A stretch of 64,000 nucleotides of DNA, taken from Flavobacterium gelidicaeli (GTDB lineage Bacteria; Bacteroidota; Bacteroidia; Flavobacteriales; Flavobacteriaceae). The stretch covers positions 1 to 64,000 of the forward strand of contig NZ_JABSNK010000006.1 of the NCBI RefSeq assembly GCF_013294005.1, in the 5' to 3' direction. The translations under genes were made by a program, and so were the position numbers. Below, piece after piece: positions 25,793 through 34,737 of the stretch. The notes under the pieces are model-generated. The model searched no databases and had not been told where the DNA came from. It was given only the letters and a program-made list of their open reading frames with translations. Positions within the stretch are counted from its first letter, which is position 1; every line of letters starts with the position of its first letter.

Positions 25793-28441
25793 TTATCGAT
25801 TTAAGTACAAACGGCCTTGTTTAGGTTTGGTATTATCTTTATTAAAATTAATTACATAAAAATAAACCCCATTTGGTGCTATACCATCAATAGTACTGTG
25901 ATCAGAATTCTTACCGTCCCAAGAAGGTTTGCTCTTGTTACCACTGAACATTAAGTTTCCGTAACGATTATAAATTTCTAAAGTAAAATTAGGGAAGATT
26001 AAATCAATATTTGGAATATTGAAAGTGTCATTGACCATATCGCCGTTTGGAGAAAAACCATCAGGAATAAAGAAATCGTATTTTACCGCATCACAGTCAT
26101 ATAAAGAAACTTCAACAGCAAGTGCATTGCTGGAATAACAACCTGTAGTGCTCAAAAAAGTAAAAGCATAATACGTTTTTTTATCTTCTAATGGATCCAA
26201 TAAACTCAATTCACTACCGCCATTTAAGGCATCGAAATAAACTAAAGTTGTTACTCCTATGGCAGACTTATCAATATTATTATCAAGGTCTTGTAGCGTT
26301 GGTTTGTCTAAACCACAAAATAAACCGCTACGCTCATCTAATAAAATTGGTGCATTAGAATCATTTATTGTAACCTCCACAACTGCTCTATCAGAAACAC
26401 AGCCTGAACTACTAGTCTCGCTTACATAGTAGTTATTAGATACTAAAACAACATCATTACTTAAAGCAGTAGTACTAGTTGCTGAAATAAACCATTTATA
26501 ACTTGGACCATTTGGTAGTAAATCAGCAACTGTTTTATTTTCATCTTTACAATAGCTAACTTCATCCATAACGGTTGGAAGCAACGGAATTTCATTTACA
26601 TTAAAATTAGTATCATTTGATAAAATTAATTCGCAACCAGTTACAACATCAGTAAACTTAGTTATATGTAAAGTATTCGCTCCTGTAGTAGCCAAGCTAG
26701 TTGCTGGAATAACAATAGTAACAGCACCGTCAACAACTGTAAATACCACGGATTGATTTGCAATTGTATTAGCTCCAGTAACATCATAATCTAAAGTAAT
26801 TTGAGAAAAACTATTTAGTCCTTTTAGATTAACCTGAACATCATTACCTAAACAAACATCAGTAACAGTTACAACCATAGCTGATAAATCTATCGCTGGT
26901 TTTACAATAAAATTTTTAGTAATGTTTGAAGTATTTGTGCAGTTAGTTGCAACATTAGTAATATTAGTAATCGAAATTAGCGTATTCCCACTATTTTGTA
27001 TTAATCCTGCAGCAATAGGAAAAAAACCAGTTCCTCCAACTATTGTAACGTTTACATTCTGAGCACTTATAGAATTCGCACCCGACAAATTGTACTTAAT
27101 TTTATAATCCCCGTCTAAAAGATTACTTGATCCAGAAAATTTGACTAATGCATCAAAACCTTTACAAACAGGATCGATTGTCAAAGTTGCGTTATTTATA
27201 TTGGGAGTAGTGAAAATATTTACTTCATCATTCAGTATACCTATATTATTACATGCCCCGAGGCTTGTTGTTTTTGCAATCTCAGTTATAGTAACATTAT
27301 ATTTACCAACTTGCTGAAAATTACTACGATCTATTGAAAAACTTAATACTCCATTAACAAAATTTGCAACTATACTATATACTGTAGACACTCCAGTAAT
27401 ACTATATTTAACATTGTAGCTTCCATTAGGTATGTTTTGTGCCCCTTGTGTTATAATAGCATTGTATTGAGCAGTTGCTATTTCATTTTCACAAATATCA
27501 GAACTTACATTTAAACTAGCTCCTGTAAAATCCAATTGTTTTTCTATAATTATATTTACACTGGATGATTTTACTATACAAATGGGATTTGTTGGAGAAA
27601 CACGATAAGAAAAACTATAAGTCCCCTCTCCAAAATTATTGTAAATATTTTCAATATTTACAAAATTATCAGCACTACTTGATAATTCTGATGTCCCGTA
27701 ATTATCAATCCAACTACCACCTGCATCTTCATCAATTAGCAAACTGTTTAAATCAAAATTTGTATTCAAATTACTAGAACTACAGAGCAATAAATCAGTT
27801 GGTATTCCTGAATTTGCTGCTGGAAACACTCTTACTTGTACAGTAGATTTTTGTTCGATACAAGTTCCTATTGCGGGAATAGTATAGGTGAAAGCATACG
27901 TTCCTACACCTGCTTTGTTAGCATTAAAATAATTAGCTGTTAAGGAGTTAGTCCCACTATCATCTGACCACACTCCATTTTGATGAGGACTAGGAAAATT
28001 GACCGTATTGAATGCTTGAAATAAATTATATGCCGCATCATCACTACATGCAGAGGTGATTAAAGCTTCTCCAGTATAACCACCAACAGTCACTGTAATT
28101 TTTGCAGAATTAATAGCACAACCACTCACACCAGTCACTGTATACGTATAACTGTACACTCCACTATTTTTAATGCTCTGAGCATTTAAATAACCTGTAG
28201 TTGTATTTAACCCTCCACTTAAATTGTCGTCTTTCCAAATTCCGCCAATAGTAGGAATGCCTCCTAATTGTGAGAAGAGATCAATTGTTTTACTGCTTGG
28301 GTCTGTAATATCACAAACTTCAAAATCATTATCAACACCAGCGCATTGGGCATTAGTATTGGTAGAATTTAGAAACGCATAAAAAAAGAAAAGAAAAAAT
28401 ATAGTTCTAAACTTTATTAAAGAAGGTAGTTTTGAGATCAT
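25793..28441 (-). CDS. Large surface adhesin with T9SS type B (gliding-associated) C-terminal domain
   Basis: The product is 882 residues with an N-terminal signal peptide (ending near TNTNAQ). A long middle part consists of repeated Ig-like beta modules rich in Thr, Asn and Val (repeated GxxxITVTVGG and KSS-VNI strand patterns). The C-terminal 90 residues start IPDGFSPNGDMVNDTFNIPN and end YFYVINFNKDN, the gliding-motility-associated type B sorting signal of T9SS substrates. It is exported through the type IX machinery and probably attached to the surface. Downstream SprF and OmpA-type genes form an operon with it. Confidence 0.92.
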   Translation of the reverse strand: MISKLPSLIKFRTIFFLFFFYAFLNSTNTNAQCAGVDNDFEVCDITDPSSKTIDLFSQLGGIPTIGGIWKDDNLSGGLNTTTGYLNAQSIKNSGVYSYTYTVTGVSGCAINSAKITVTVGGYTGEALITSACSDDAAYNLFQAFNTVNFPSPHQNGVWSDDSGTNSLTANYFNANKAGVGTYAFTYTIPAIGTCIEQKSTVQVRVFPAANSGIPTDLLLCSSSNLNTNFDLNSLLIDEDAGGSWIDNYGTSELSSSADNFVNIENIYNNFGEGTYSFSYRVSPTNPICIVKSSSVNIIIEKQLDFTGASLNVSSDICENEIATAQYNAIITQGAQNIPNGSYNVKYSITGVSTVYSIVANFVNGVLSFSIDRSNFQQVGKYNVTITEIAKTTSLGACNNIGILNDEVNIFTTPNINNATLTIDPVCKGFDALVKFSGSSNLLDGDYKIKYNLSGANSISAQNVNVTIVGGTGFFPIAAGLIQNSGNTLISITNITNVATNCTNTSNITKNFIVKPAIDLSAMVVTVTDVCLGNDVQVNLKGLNSFSQITLDYDVTGANTIANQSVVFTVVDGAVTIVIPATSLATTGANTLHITKFTDVVTGCELILSNDTNFNVNEIPLLPTVMDEVSYCKDENKTVADLLPNGPSYKWFISATSTTALSNDVVLVSNNYYVSETSSSGCVSDRAVVEVTINDSNAPILLDERSGLFCGLDKPTLQDLDNNIDKSAIGVTTLVYFDALNGGSELSLLDPLEDKKTYYAFTFLSTTGCYSSNALAVEVSLYDCDAVKYDFFIPDGFSPNGDMVNDTFNIPNIDLIFPNFTLEIYNRYGNLMFSGNKSKPSWDGKNSDHSTIDGIAPNGVYFYVINFNKDNTKPKQGRLYLNR

Positions 28442-28628
28442 AGATATTAATTGAGATGCAGTAAAAATAATCTTTTAAATGACTACATATTAAAAAAAAG
28501 TTAAATATTTTGTTAAACATCTAATTAAATCAAAATTTACATGTTAACATTTAATAAACATAAAAAGATTTAGATATATCAATCAATATCATCATATAAC
28601 ACTGATTACTAAAATTTAATAAATAAGC

Positions 28629-28654
28629 AAAGCCTCAAGTTAACTTGAGGCTTT
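28629..28654 (-). terminator. Perfect-palindrome terminator
   Basis: AAAGCCTCAAGTT and AACTTGAGGCTTT arms form a perfect 26 bp palindrome after the DUF5362 gene (minus strand). Confidence 0.75.
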
Positions 28655-28688
28655 ATAAACTATAGTTTCAAAATTTTTAAAATTGATT

Positions 28689-29147
28689 TTACATTGCTGA
28701 ACTTATTCCAAATACTATAAAAACAATAAAAATTAATGCATAAAATGAGATAAAAACTAAAGAAGTAATCCCCACAAATTTAAAATGTGACTTCATAAAC
28801 TTAAAGGCATCTTTCAATTTTAAATTATCATTTGTTTTAAGAGCAGCTTTAAGCTTAGTAGAAAATTTAAACATGTAGTAAACTGGAAAGAAGTATATGA
28901 CCGCCATCACAATGTAGAATGTGCCAATAAAACCACCACTCATTTGATTACCCATCATACCACCAAACATACTTCCCAATTTAGAAAATAATGATTGCAC
29001 GAAGAGTCCTATCATAAAAAAAATCCCCACACCTACAAAACCAAGGATCGACAAGAAATATGTCCATTTTGCAGTTTCTTTTAAAAACCCTTTTGATTCA
29101 AAATCAATTATTAAATCTTGATTCTCTTTTGGAGTAAATTCATTCAT
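28689..29147 (-). CDS. DUF5362-type membrane protein
   Basis: This 152-residue protein has four predicted membrane helices (about residues 28-48, 70-90, 76-96 and 122-145) and a Gly/Met-rich loop (GSMFGGMMGNQMSGGF). It resembles the DUF5362 family, small membrane proteins of unknown function in Bacteroidota. It lies downstream of rpsA on the same strand but is separated by a terminator. Confidence 0.65.
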   Translation of the reverse strand: MNEFTPKENQDLIIDFESKGFLKETAKWTYFLSILGFVGVGIFFMIGLFVQSLFSKLGSMFGGMMGNQMSGGFIGTFYIVMAVIYFFPVYYMFKFSTKLKAALKTNDNLKLKDAFKFMKSHFKFVGITSLVFISFYALIFIVFIVFGISSAM

Positions 29148-29210
29148 AAATTTTAGTTTAGTTATTAAGTGATAAATATATACATTTTATCAGAAATTAC
29201 AACATAAAAA

Positions 29211-29236
29211 AAAGCCTCACATCACTGTGAGGCTTT
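29211..29236 (-). terminator. rpsA terminator
   Basis: AAAGCCTCAC and GTGAGGCTTT arms lie 23 bp past the rpsA stop and are followed on the minus strand by a T run. Confidence 0.85.
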
Positions 29237-29258
29237 AAACATATAGATTGTCTGAGAA

Positions 29259-31040
29259 TTATTTTTTCTCTGATTTTTCCATTTTAGCTTTCAATGCAGC
29301 TAATACATCATTGCTATCTCCTAAAGTAGATGCAGGTGCATTAGATGAATTTGAAGCTGAAGAATTATTTTCAGTGTTAGCTTTCACATTTTTCTCTTCT
29401 TCTTCACGGAAGATAGCAGTGTGAGATGCAACAACTCTTTTAAATTCTTTGTTGAATTCGATTACTTTGAAATCAGCAGATTCACCTTTTTTCAATTTCT
29501 TACCATCTTCTTTTTCAAGGTGACGAGTAGGAATGAAAGCAACTATATCATCTCCAAATTCTACAGTAGCTCCTTTATCAACGATCTCAGAGATCTCTCC
29601 GTTGTGGATAGTTCCAACAGCGAATGAATCTTCGTACTGATCCCATGGATTAGGAGTAGTTTGTTTGTGACCTAAAGATAATTTACGACCATCAACATCT
29701 AATTCTAATACAACAACGTCAAGTTTTTCACCAACGTTAACGAATTCAGATGGGTGTTTGATTTTCTTAGTCCAAGATAAGTCAGAGATGTAAATTAATC
29801 CATCAATTCCTTCTTCAAGTTCTACGAAGATACCAAAGTTTGTAAAATTTCTAACGATACCTGAATGTTTAGAACCTACAGGGTATTTAGAAGTAATATC
29901 AGTCCAAGGATCTTGAGATAATTGTTTGATACCTAATGACATTTTACGGTCATCTCTATCTAATGTTAAGATAACAGCTTCAACAACATCACCTACTTTT
30001 ACGAAATCTTGAGCAGAACGTAAATGAGTAGACCAAGACATTTCAGAAACGTGGATTAAACCTTCAACACCTTCAGCAACTTCGATGAAAGCTCCGTAAT
30101 CAGCAATAACAACTACTTTTCCTTTAACTTTATCTCCAATAGCCAAGTTAGCATCTAATGCATCCCATGGGTGAGCGTTTAATTGTTTCAATCCTAATTG
30201 AATTCTTGTTTTCTCATCATCGAAATCAAGGATTACAACATTTAATTTTTGATCTAATTCAAGAACTTCAGATGGGTGGTTGATTCTAGACCAAGAAAGG
30301 TCAGTAATGTGAATCAATCCATCAACTCCACCTAAGTCAATAAAGACACCATAAGAAGTAATGTTTTTAACAACACCTTCTAATACTTGTCCTTTTTGTA
30401 ATTGACCAATGATTTCTTTTTTCTGTACTTCAATATCCGCTTCAATAAGCGCTTTGTGAGATACAACAACGTTTTTAAATTCGTGGTTGATTTTCACAAC
30501 TTTGAATTCCATTGTTTTATTTACGTAAACATCGTAATCTCTAATTGGTTTAACATCAATTTGAGATCCTGGTAAGAACGCTTCAATTCCGAAAACGTCA
30601 ACGATCATACCACCTTTAGTTCTGCATTTTACAAAACCATTAACGATTTCTCCTGTTTCGTTTGCAGCAATAACTCTATCCCATGATTTGATAGTACGTG
30701 CTTTTCTGTGAGATAAAACTAGTTGTCCAGTTTTGTCTTCACGGATATCGATTAATACTTCAACAGTATCACCTACTTTTAAATTTGGGTTGTAACGGAA
30801 TTCGTTTAATGAAATAACACCTTCCGATTTTGCGTTGATATCAACGATAACGTCTCTATCTGTAATTCTAACAACTGTTCCATCAACTACTTCTTCTTGG
30901 TCAGTAGCGATAAAAGTTTTAGTTACTAATTCTTCGAATTCTTTTAAGTGCTGATCATCAACTGGATCGATACCTTCTTCAAAGTTATGCCAGTTAAAGT
31001 TTGCTAAAAATTCTTCTTGAGATTGGATTTGTTCAGACAT
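29259..31040 (-). CDS. rpsA: 30S ribosomal protein S1
   Basis: The product is 593 residues with six S1 RNA-binding domains, such as GVVKNITSYGVFIDLGGVDGL, GKVVVIADYGAFIEVAEGVEG and GIVRNFTNFGIFVELEEGIDG (each quoted in part), and a Ser/Asn-rich acidic tail. It binds mRNA at the 30S subunit. In Bacteroidota, where Shine-Dalgarno signals are weak, S1 is thought to matter especially for initiation. A well-spaced Bacteroidota promoter lies about 120 bp upstream. Confidence 0.96.
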   Translation of the reverse strand: MSEQIQSQEEFLANFNWHNFEEGIDPVDDQHLKEFEELVTKTFIATDQEEVVDGTVVRITDRDVIVDINAKSEGVISLNEFRYNPNLKVGDTVEVLIDIREDKTGQLVLSHRKARTIKSWDRVIAANETGEIVNGFVKCRTKGGMIVDVFGIEAFLPGSQIDVKPIRDYDVYVNKTMEFKVVKINHEFKNVVVSHKALIEADIEVQKKEIIGQLQKGQVLEGVVKNITSYGVFIDLGGVDGLIHITDLSWSRINHPSEVLELDQKLNVVILDFDDEKTRIQLGLKQLNAHPWDALDANLAIGDKVKGKVVVIADYGAFIEVAEGVEGLIHVSEMSWSTHLRSAQDFVKVGDVVEAVILTLDRDDRKMSLGIKQLSQDPWTDITSKYPVGSKHSGIVRNFTNFGIFVELEEGIDGLIYISDLSWTKKIKHPSEFVNVGEKLDVVVLELDVDGRKLSLGHKQTTPNPWDQYEDSFAVGTIHNGEISEIVDKGATVEFGDDIVAFIPTRHLEKEDGKKLKKGESADFKVIEFNKEFKRVVASHTAIFREEEEKNVKANTENNSSASNSSNAPASTLGDSNDVLAALKAKMEKSEKK

Positions 31041-31158
31041 GCTGATTAAAATTTGTATTCTGCATTCTCTCGAGTTTCATAAAGCAGTAGAAAACAACAG
31101 AAGTTGTTTGTATAATTAATTGATACCTAATGGAAACTCTTATCCACCAAAAGGTGTG

Positions 31159-31189
31159 CAAAAGTAATACTTTTATTTGAAACAACAAA
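31159..31189 (-). promoter_or_regulatory. rpsA promoter (TTTG-N19-TAnnTTTG)
   Basis: On the minus strand TTTG (31186-31189) and TACTTTTG (31159-31166) are separated by 19 bp, matching the primary sigma consensus of Bacteroidota. The untranslated leader would be about 110 nt. Confidence 0.7.
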
Positions 31190-31252
31190 AATATTCAGTA
31201 AAAGATAACTTACTGAAAATCAGAAGCGAAACAATAGGCTTTTTTTACCAGC

Positions 31253-31340
31253 ATGGTTTCCCGCTCTCCCCTTTATCTCTCCGTCCCAAAAAAAGGGACT
31301 ACGAGGATACCGGCTCCATCGGGGCTAAGCAGCTTACACC
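31253..31340. repeat. GC-richer interspersed repeat-like element
   Basis: The segment runs from CATGGTTTCCCGCTCTCCC to CCATCGGGGCTAAGC. It has an internal hairpin GTCCC-A7-GGGAC (31283-31299). It is clearly richer in G+C than its surroundings and does not code. Similar AGCCCCGAT...GCGGGAAA segments are, from memory, scattered in Flavobacterium genomes as intergenic repeats; I cannot verify this here. Confidence 0.5.
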
Positions 31341-31360
31341 CTTCATTTTCAGCCACAAAA

Positions 31361-31388
31361 AAACCCGATATCTATCAACATCGGGTTT
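31361..31388 (-). terminator. Terminator of the nucleoside transporter gene
   Basis: AAACCCGAT and ATCGGGTTT arms flank a 10 bp loop, with an A run on the left that reads as T on the minus strand. It lies 22 bp past the stop at 31410. Confidence 0.85.
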
Positions 31389-31409
31389 CTATATATAAAG
31401 GTATAAATC

Positions 31410-32786
31410 TTAATGATTTAATTTTTCAACTATTTTAGGATCATGCTTGTGCTTAAACAATATCGCAAATGCAATTGCAATAATCAAAGCATACAATGCA
31501 AATGAAAGCCAAATTGTATGCCAGTCTTTCATAAATATCTCACGACTAAAAACCCCATTAGACGCTACCTCTACTCCTTGTCCCTTTATAAAATCTCCCA
31601 TTAAAGGATTATTAGGTTCTGTTTTTAAAAAAGTAGAAAGCGTTTCAGTCGAATTAAAAGATTTTGTAAAAAAATGATCAATTGCCCAACCCGAAGTAAA
31701 ACTTCCAAGAATAGCTCCAAAACCATTAGTCATCATCATAAACATCCCTTGAGCCGAAGAACGGTTTTTAGGATCCGTATTCGTTTCTACAAATAATGAA
31801 CCTGAGATATTAAAGAAATCAAATGCCATTCCGTAAACAACACAAGACATAATAATCATCCATAAACCATCTACTGGATCACCGTACGCAAAAAAGCCAA
31901 AACGCAATACCCAAGCCAACATACTGATCAACATTACTCTCTTAATCCCGTATCGTTTCAAGAAAAACGGAATCGCTAATATAAATAAGGTTTCTGAAAC
32001 CTGAGAAATTGACATAATAATTGTAGAATACTTCACTACAAATGAGTCGGCATATCTAGGAAAATGTTTAAATTCATCTAAAAAAACATCGCCATACGCA
32101 TTAGTCAACTGTAAAGCGCCTCCTAAAAACATAGAAAAAACAAAGAACAGCGCCATTTTATAATTAGCAAATAACTTAAATGACTCTAAACCCAACATTT
32201 CCATTGTAGAAGCATTCTCCTTAATCAAACGTTGTGGTTTGCTTTTAGGTAATGTAAAAGCATAAATACCTAAAATCAATGCCGCAATTCCTGCAATATA
32301 AAATTGATATGAAGTTGATTTATTTCCAGTAAGGTTTGTAATCCACATGGCAACAATAAAACCTATAGTACCGAAAACACGAATAGGCGGGAAATCCTTT
32401 ACAATGTCATTCTTATTTAATAGTAAAGCATTATAAGAAATCGAGTTACTTAGTGAAATAGTAGGCATATAGAAACACATTGCTACTAGAATTACATAAA
32501 TAAAAGTAGTAGGCTCGGTTACCATTGGTAAATAAAACAACACTGCTGCATAAAGTATGTGCAAAACTCCGTATAGTTTTTCAGCATTTACCCATCTATC
32601 GGCAATGATACCGGTTAATGTTGGCATAAATAAAGAGGCAATTCCCATGGTACTAAAAACCAAACCAAATTGCGTACCATCCCAATTTTTTGTCCCAAAC
32701 CAGTAGTTTGCAATTGTAATCAACCAAGCTCCCCAAACAAAAAATTGAAGAAAACTCATTAAAATCAATCTGTATTTAATTCCCAT
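31410..32786 (-). CDS. Nucleoside permease, NupG/XapB-type MFS transporter
   Basis: This 458-residue protein has 12 predicted membrane helices. It starts MGIKYRLILMSFLQFFVWGAW and contains GIIADRWVNAEKLYG and a typical large central loop, as in nucleoside:H+ symporters (PF03825). It imports nucleosides across the inner membrane. It sits between rpsA and cmk on the same strand, a position compatible with nucleotide salvage feeding CMP/dCMP phosphorylation by Cmk, though that link is inference. Confidence 0.85.
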   Translation of the reverse strand: MGIKYRLILMSFLQFFVWGAWLITIANYWFGTKNWDGTQFGLVFSTMGIASLFMPTLTGIIADRWVNAEKLYGVLHILYAAVLFYLPMVTEPTTFIYVILVAMCFYMPTISLSNSISYNALLLNKNDIVKDFPPIRVFGTIGFIVAMWITNLTGNKSTSYQFYIAGIAALILGIYAFTLPKSKPQRLIKENASTMEMLGLESFKLFANYKMALFFVFSMFLGGALQLTNAYGDVFLDEFKHFPRYADSFVVKYSTIIMSISQVSETLFILAIPFFLKRYGIKRVMLISMLAWVLRFGFFAYGDPVDGLWMIIMSCVVYGMAFDFFNISGSLFVETNTDPKNRSSAQGMFMMMTNGFGAILGSFTSGWAIDHFFTKSFNSTETLSTFLKTEPNNPLMGDFIKGQGVEVASNGVFSREIFMKDWHTIWLSFALYALIIAIAFAILFKHKHDPKIVEKLNH

Positions 32787-32858
32787 TGTGATGAATTGTA
32801 TTTATTTCGAAAATTTACAAGGCGTAAATCTAGTATTAAAAATGATATCTACAAAAAA

Positions 32859-33554
32859 TTATAACGTTTTAGTAACTTCATTTATTAATGCAATCACTAA
32901 ATCAAACTGCTCGTCTCTGCTTAAATTTGAATTATCAATTTCTGTAGCATCCTCAGCAACGATTAAAGGAGAATCAGCTCTGTGCGTATCAATATAATCG
33001 CGTTCTTCAACGTTTTTTAGCACCGCTTCATAAGTTACTTGATCACCTTTAGCTTGCAGCTCATCATAACGTCTTTGTGCTCTAGTACTTGCAGTTGCAT
33101 TCATGAATATTTTAAGTTCTGCTTCTGGAAAAACTACGGTCCCAATATCTCTTCCGTCCATTACGATTCCTTTATTTTTCCCCATTTCTTGCTGTTGTTC
33201 TACTAATTTAGAACGCACTTCTGAAATTTCAGCAACTTTACTTACAAAACCAGAAACTTCAATTTTTCTAATTTGCTTTTCTACATTACTATCATTCAAA
33301 AACATTTCACCAAAACCTAAATCAGAATTGAATATAAATTGTAATTTTATTTTTGGCAACGCCTTAATTAAAGCTTCTTTATTAAAAAATTCAGCAGAAA
33401 TATACTCCTTTTGCATCGCATACAAAGTAACCGCACGGTACATAGCACCAGTATCTACGTAGACATATCCTAATTTATTAGCCAATTGTTTTGCTAAAGT
33501 CGATTTTCCAGTTGATGAAAATCCGTCTATTGCAATTGTAATTTTTTTACTCAA
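32859..33554 (-). CDS. cmk: Cytidylate kinase
   Basis: The product is 231 residues. Its P-loop GFSSTGKST, VDTGAMYRAVTLYA and GRDIGTVVFPEAELKIFM motifs are diagnostic for bacterial (d)CMP kinase, which phosphorylates CMP and dCMP with ATP in the cytoplasm. It lies 7 bp downstream of porQ on the same strand and is probably translated from the same message. Confidence 0.96.
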   Translation of the reverse strand: MSKKITIAIDGFSSTGKSTLAKQLANKLGYVYVDTGAMYRAVTLYAMQKEYISAEFFNKEALIKALPKIKLQFIFNSDLGFGEMFLNDSNVEKQIRKIEVSGFVSKVAEISEVRSKLVEQQQEMGKNKGIVMDGRDIGTVVFPEAELKIFMNATASTRAQRRYDELQAKGDQVTYEAVLKNVEERDYIDTHRADSPLIVAEDATEIDNSNLSRDEQFDLVIALINEVTKTL

Positions 33555-33561
33555 AATATTA

Positions 33562-34587
33562 TTATTGAAAATTAATAGTTAATCCAAACAAACTCGAATT
33601 TCCGGCTAAAGTATACCTAGAATACGAATAGTTAAATTTTAATTTGTTAAATCTTAATCCAAAACCTAACGAAGCTCCTGAAAAGTTACGCTGGTCTACT
33701 ATTTTTAATTCTTCTCCTCTTCTAAAGTTATATCCTAATCGCAAATTAAATGCTTTTTTAGGAAACAGCTCAACTCCTACTATTACATGTCGCAAAGCAT
33801 TATTTACAAATGACACTTTCTCCTCAGTTACCGTACCATCTATAGCTGTTGTCGCTCTTTCTGGATTTGCAAAAGCAATATTCCACTGTTGTAGATTTTC
33901 AAGCGTTAAATGCCATCGCAAAGGTACGTGCTCTAATTCCTGTGAAACCCCAGCAATTATTTCTAAAGGCAATTTTTCTCTAAATTCATTATAAGCAGTG
34001 AATTGTGTCCCTATATTTTTAATCACTAAAGCCCAATTAACATCATTCCGTTCGTCTATGAATATACCTCCTAGGTCAATTGCTCCCCCTTGTGAATTAT
34101 AACTCTCTAAAGTAGACGATATCAATTTAGCATTAGCTCCTAAATAGATCGTAGTAAACGGGATATTGTAAGCATAACCAACAGATAAAGCTATTTCGCT
34201 CCCTGTAAATGAAGATGTTGCTTGACCGTTTTCATCATATCCTTCAAATGATCCGTAATTTACATAATTTACAGCTGCATGAAAGGTATTTAAATGTTTA
34301 TCATAGGTGTAAGCGTAAGATGCATTTCCATAAGTTACCTCCCCGTAATAACTTCCATAATTCAAAGCCAAATGATTGTGCATTTCATCATTGATAACCG
34401 CAGGGTTAAAGTTGGCTTGATTGACATCATCGTCATAAATTGTAATCGTTTTACCTCCTAAAGCAGCTTGCCTAGGGGAGGAAATTAAATTCAAAAATTG
34501 GTAGGTACTCTTTCCTCCTATCTGGCCATACGAGTAGGCAGATACAAATAATAAAAAGTACAAAATACATTTTTTGAAAACGCTCAT
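33562..34587 (-). CDS. porQ: Type IX secretion system protein PorQ
   Basis: The product is 341 residues from the ATG at 34587, where a signal peptide (MSVFKKCILYFLLFVSAYSYG) begins; an upstream in-frame start at 34659 adds an implausible leader. The family opening GGKSTYQFLNLISSPRQAALGG (in part) and repeated barrel strands ending LFGLTINFQ identify an outer-membrane beta-barrel of the PorV/PorQ group. PorQ works with PorV, PorU and PorZ in the attachment complex of type IX secretion. The porQ-cmk adjacency is conserved in Flavobacteria. Confidence 0.92.
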   Translation of the reverse strand: MSVFKKCILYFLLFVSAYSYGQIGGKSTYQFLNLISSPRQAALGGKTITIYDDDVNQANFNPAVINDEMHNHLALNYGSYYGEVTYGNASYAYTYDKHLNTFHAAVNYVNYGSFEGYDENGQATSSFTGSEIALSVGYAYNIPFTTIYLGANAKLISSTLESYNSQGGAIDLGGIFIDERNDVNWALVIKNIGTQFTAYNEFREKLPLEIIAGVSQELEHVPLRWHLTLENLQQWNIAFANPERATTAIDGTVTEEKVSFVNNALRHVIVGVELFPKKAFNLRLGYNFRRGEELKIVDQRNFSGASLGFGLRFNKLKFNYSYSRYTLAGNSSLFGLTINFQ

Positions 34588-34668
34588 AATATTGTTTTGT
34601 GCAAACGAAGATAAAATTATAATGCTATAAAAAGCTGTTTTTCTATCGCAAAATTCCAAACAAACAAA

Positions 34669-34711
34669 ATTCCAAAATCCTCGTTTGTGTTTTAAACTTG
34701 GATTTTGGAAT
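34669..34711 (-). terminator. lon terminator
   Basis: ATTCCAAAATCC and GGATTTTGGAAT arms flank a 19 bp loop, followed on the minus strand by TTTTGTTTG. It lies 27 bp past the lon stop. Confidence 0.8.
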
Positions 34712-34737
34712 AAAATTTCATTTTTAGAAGTGTCTAA

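Larger units (their letters stand above)
31041..31409. other. Intergenic region with rpsA promoter, repeat-like element and terminator
   Basis: This 369 bp gap contains the rpsA promoter (31159-31189), a GC-richer repeat-like segment (about 31253-31340) and a transporter terminator (31361-31388). Short frames crossing it have no coding character. Confidence 0.6.

Noticed and set aside
31177..31398. Small open frames in the rpsA/transporter gap
   Set aside because: They cross a promoter, a repeat and a terminator and look non-coding.
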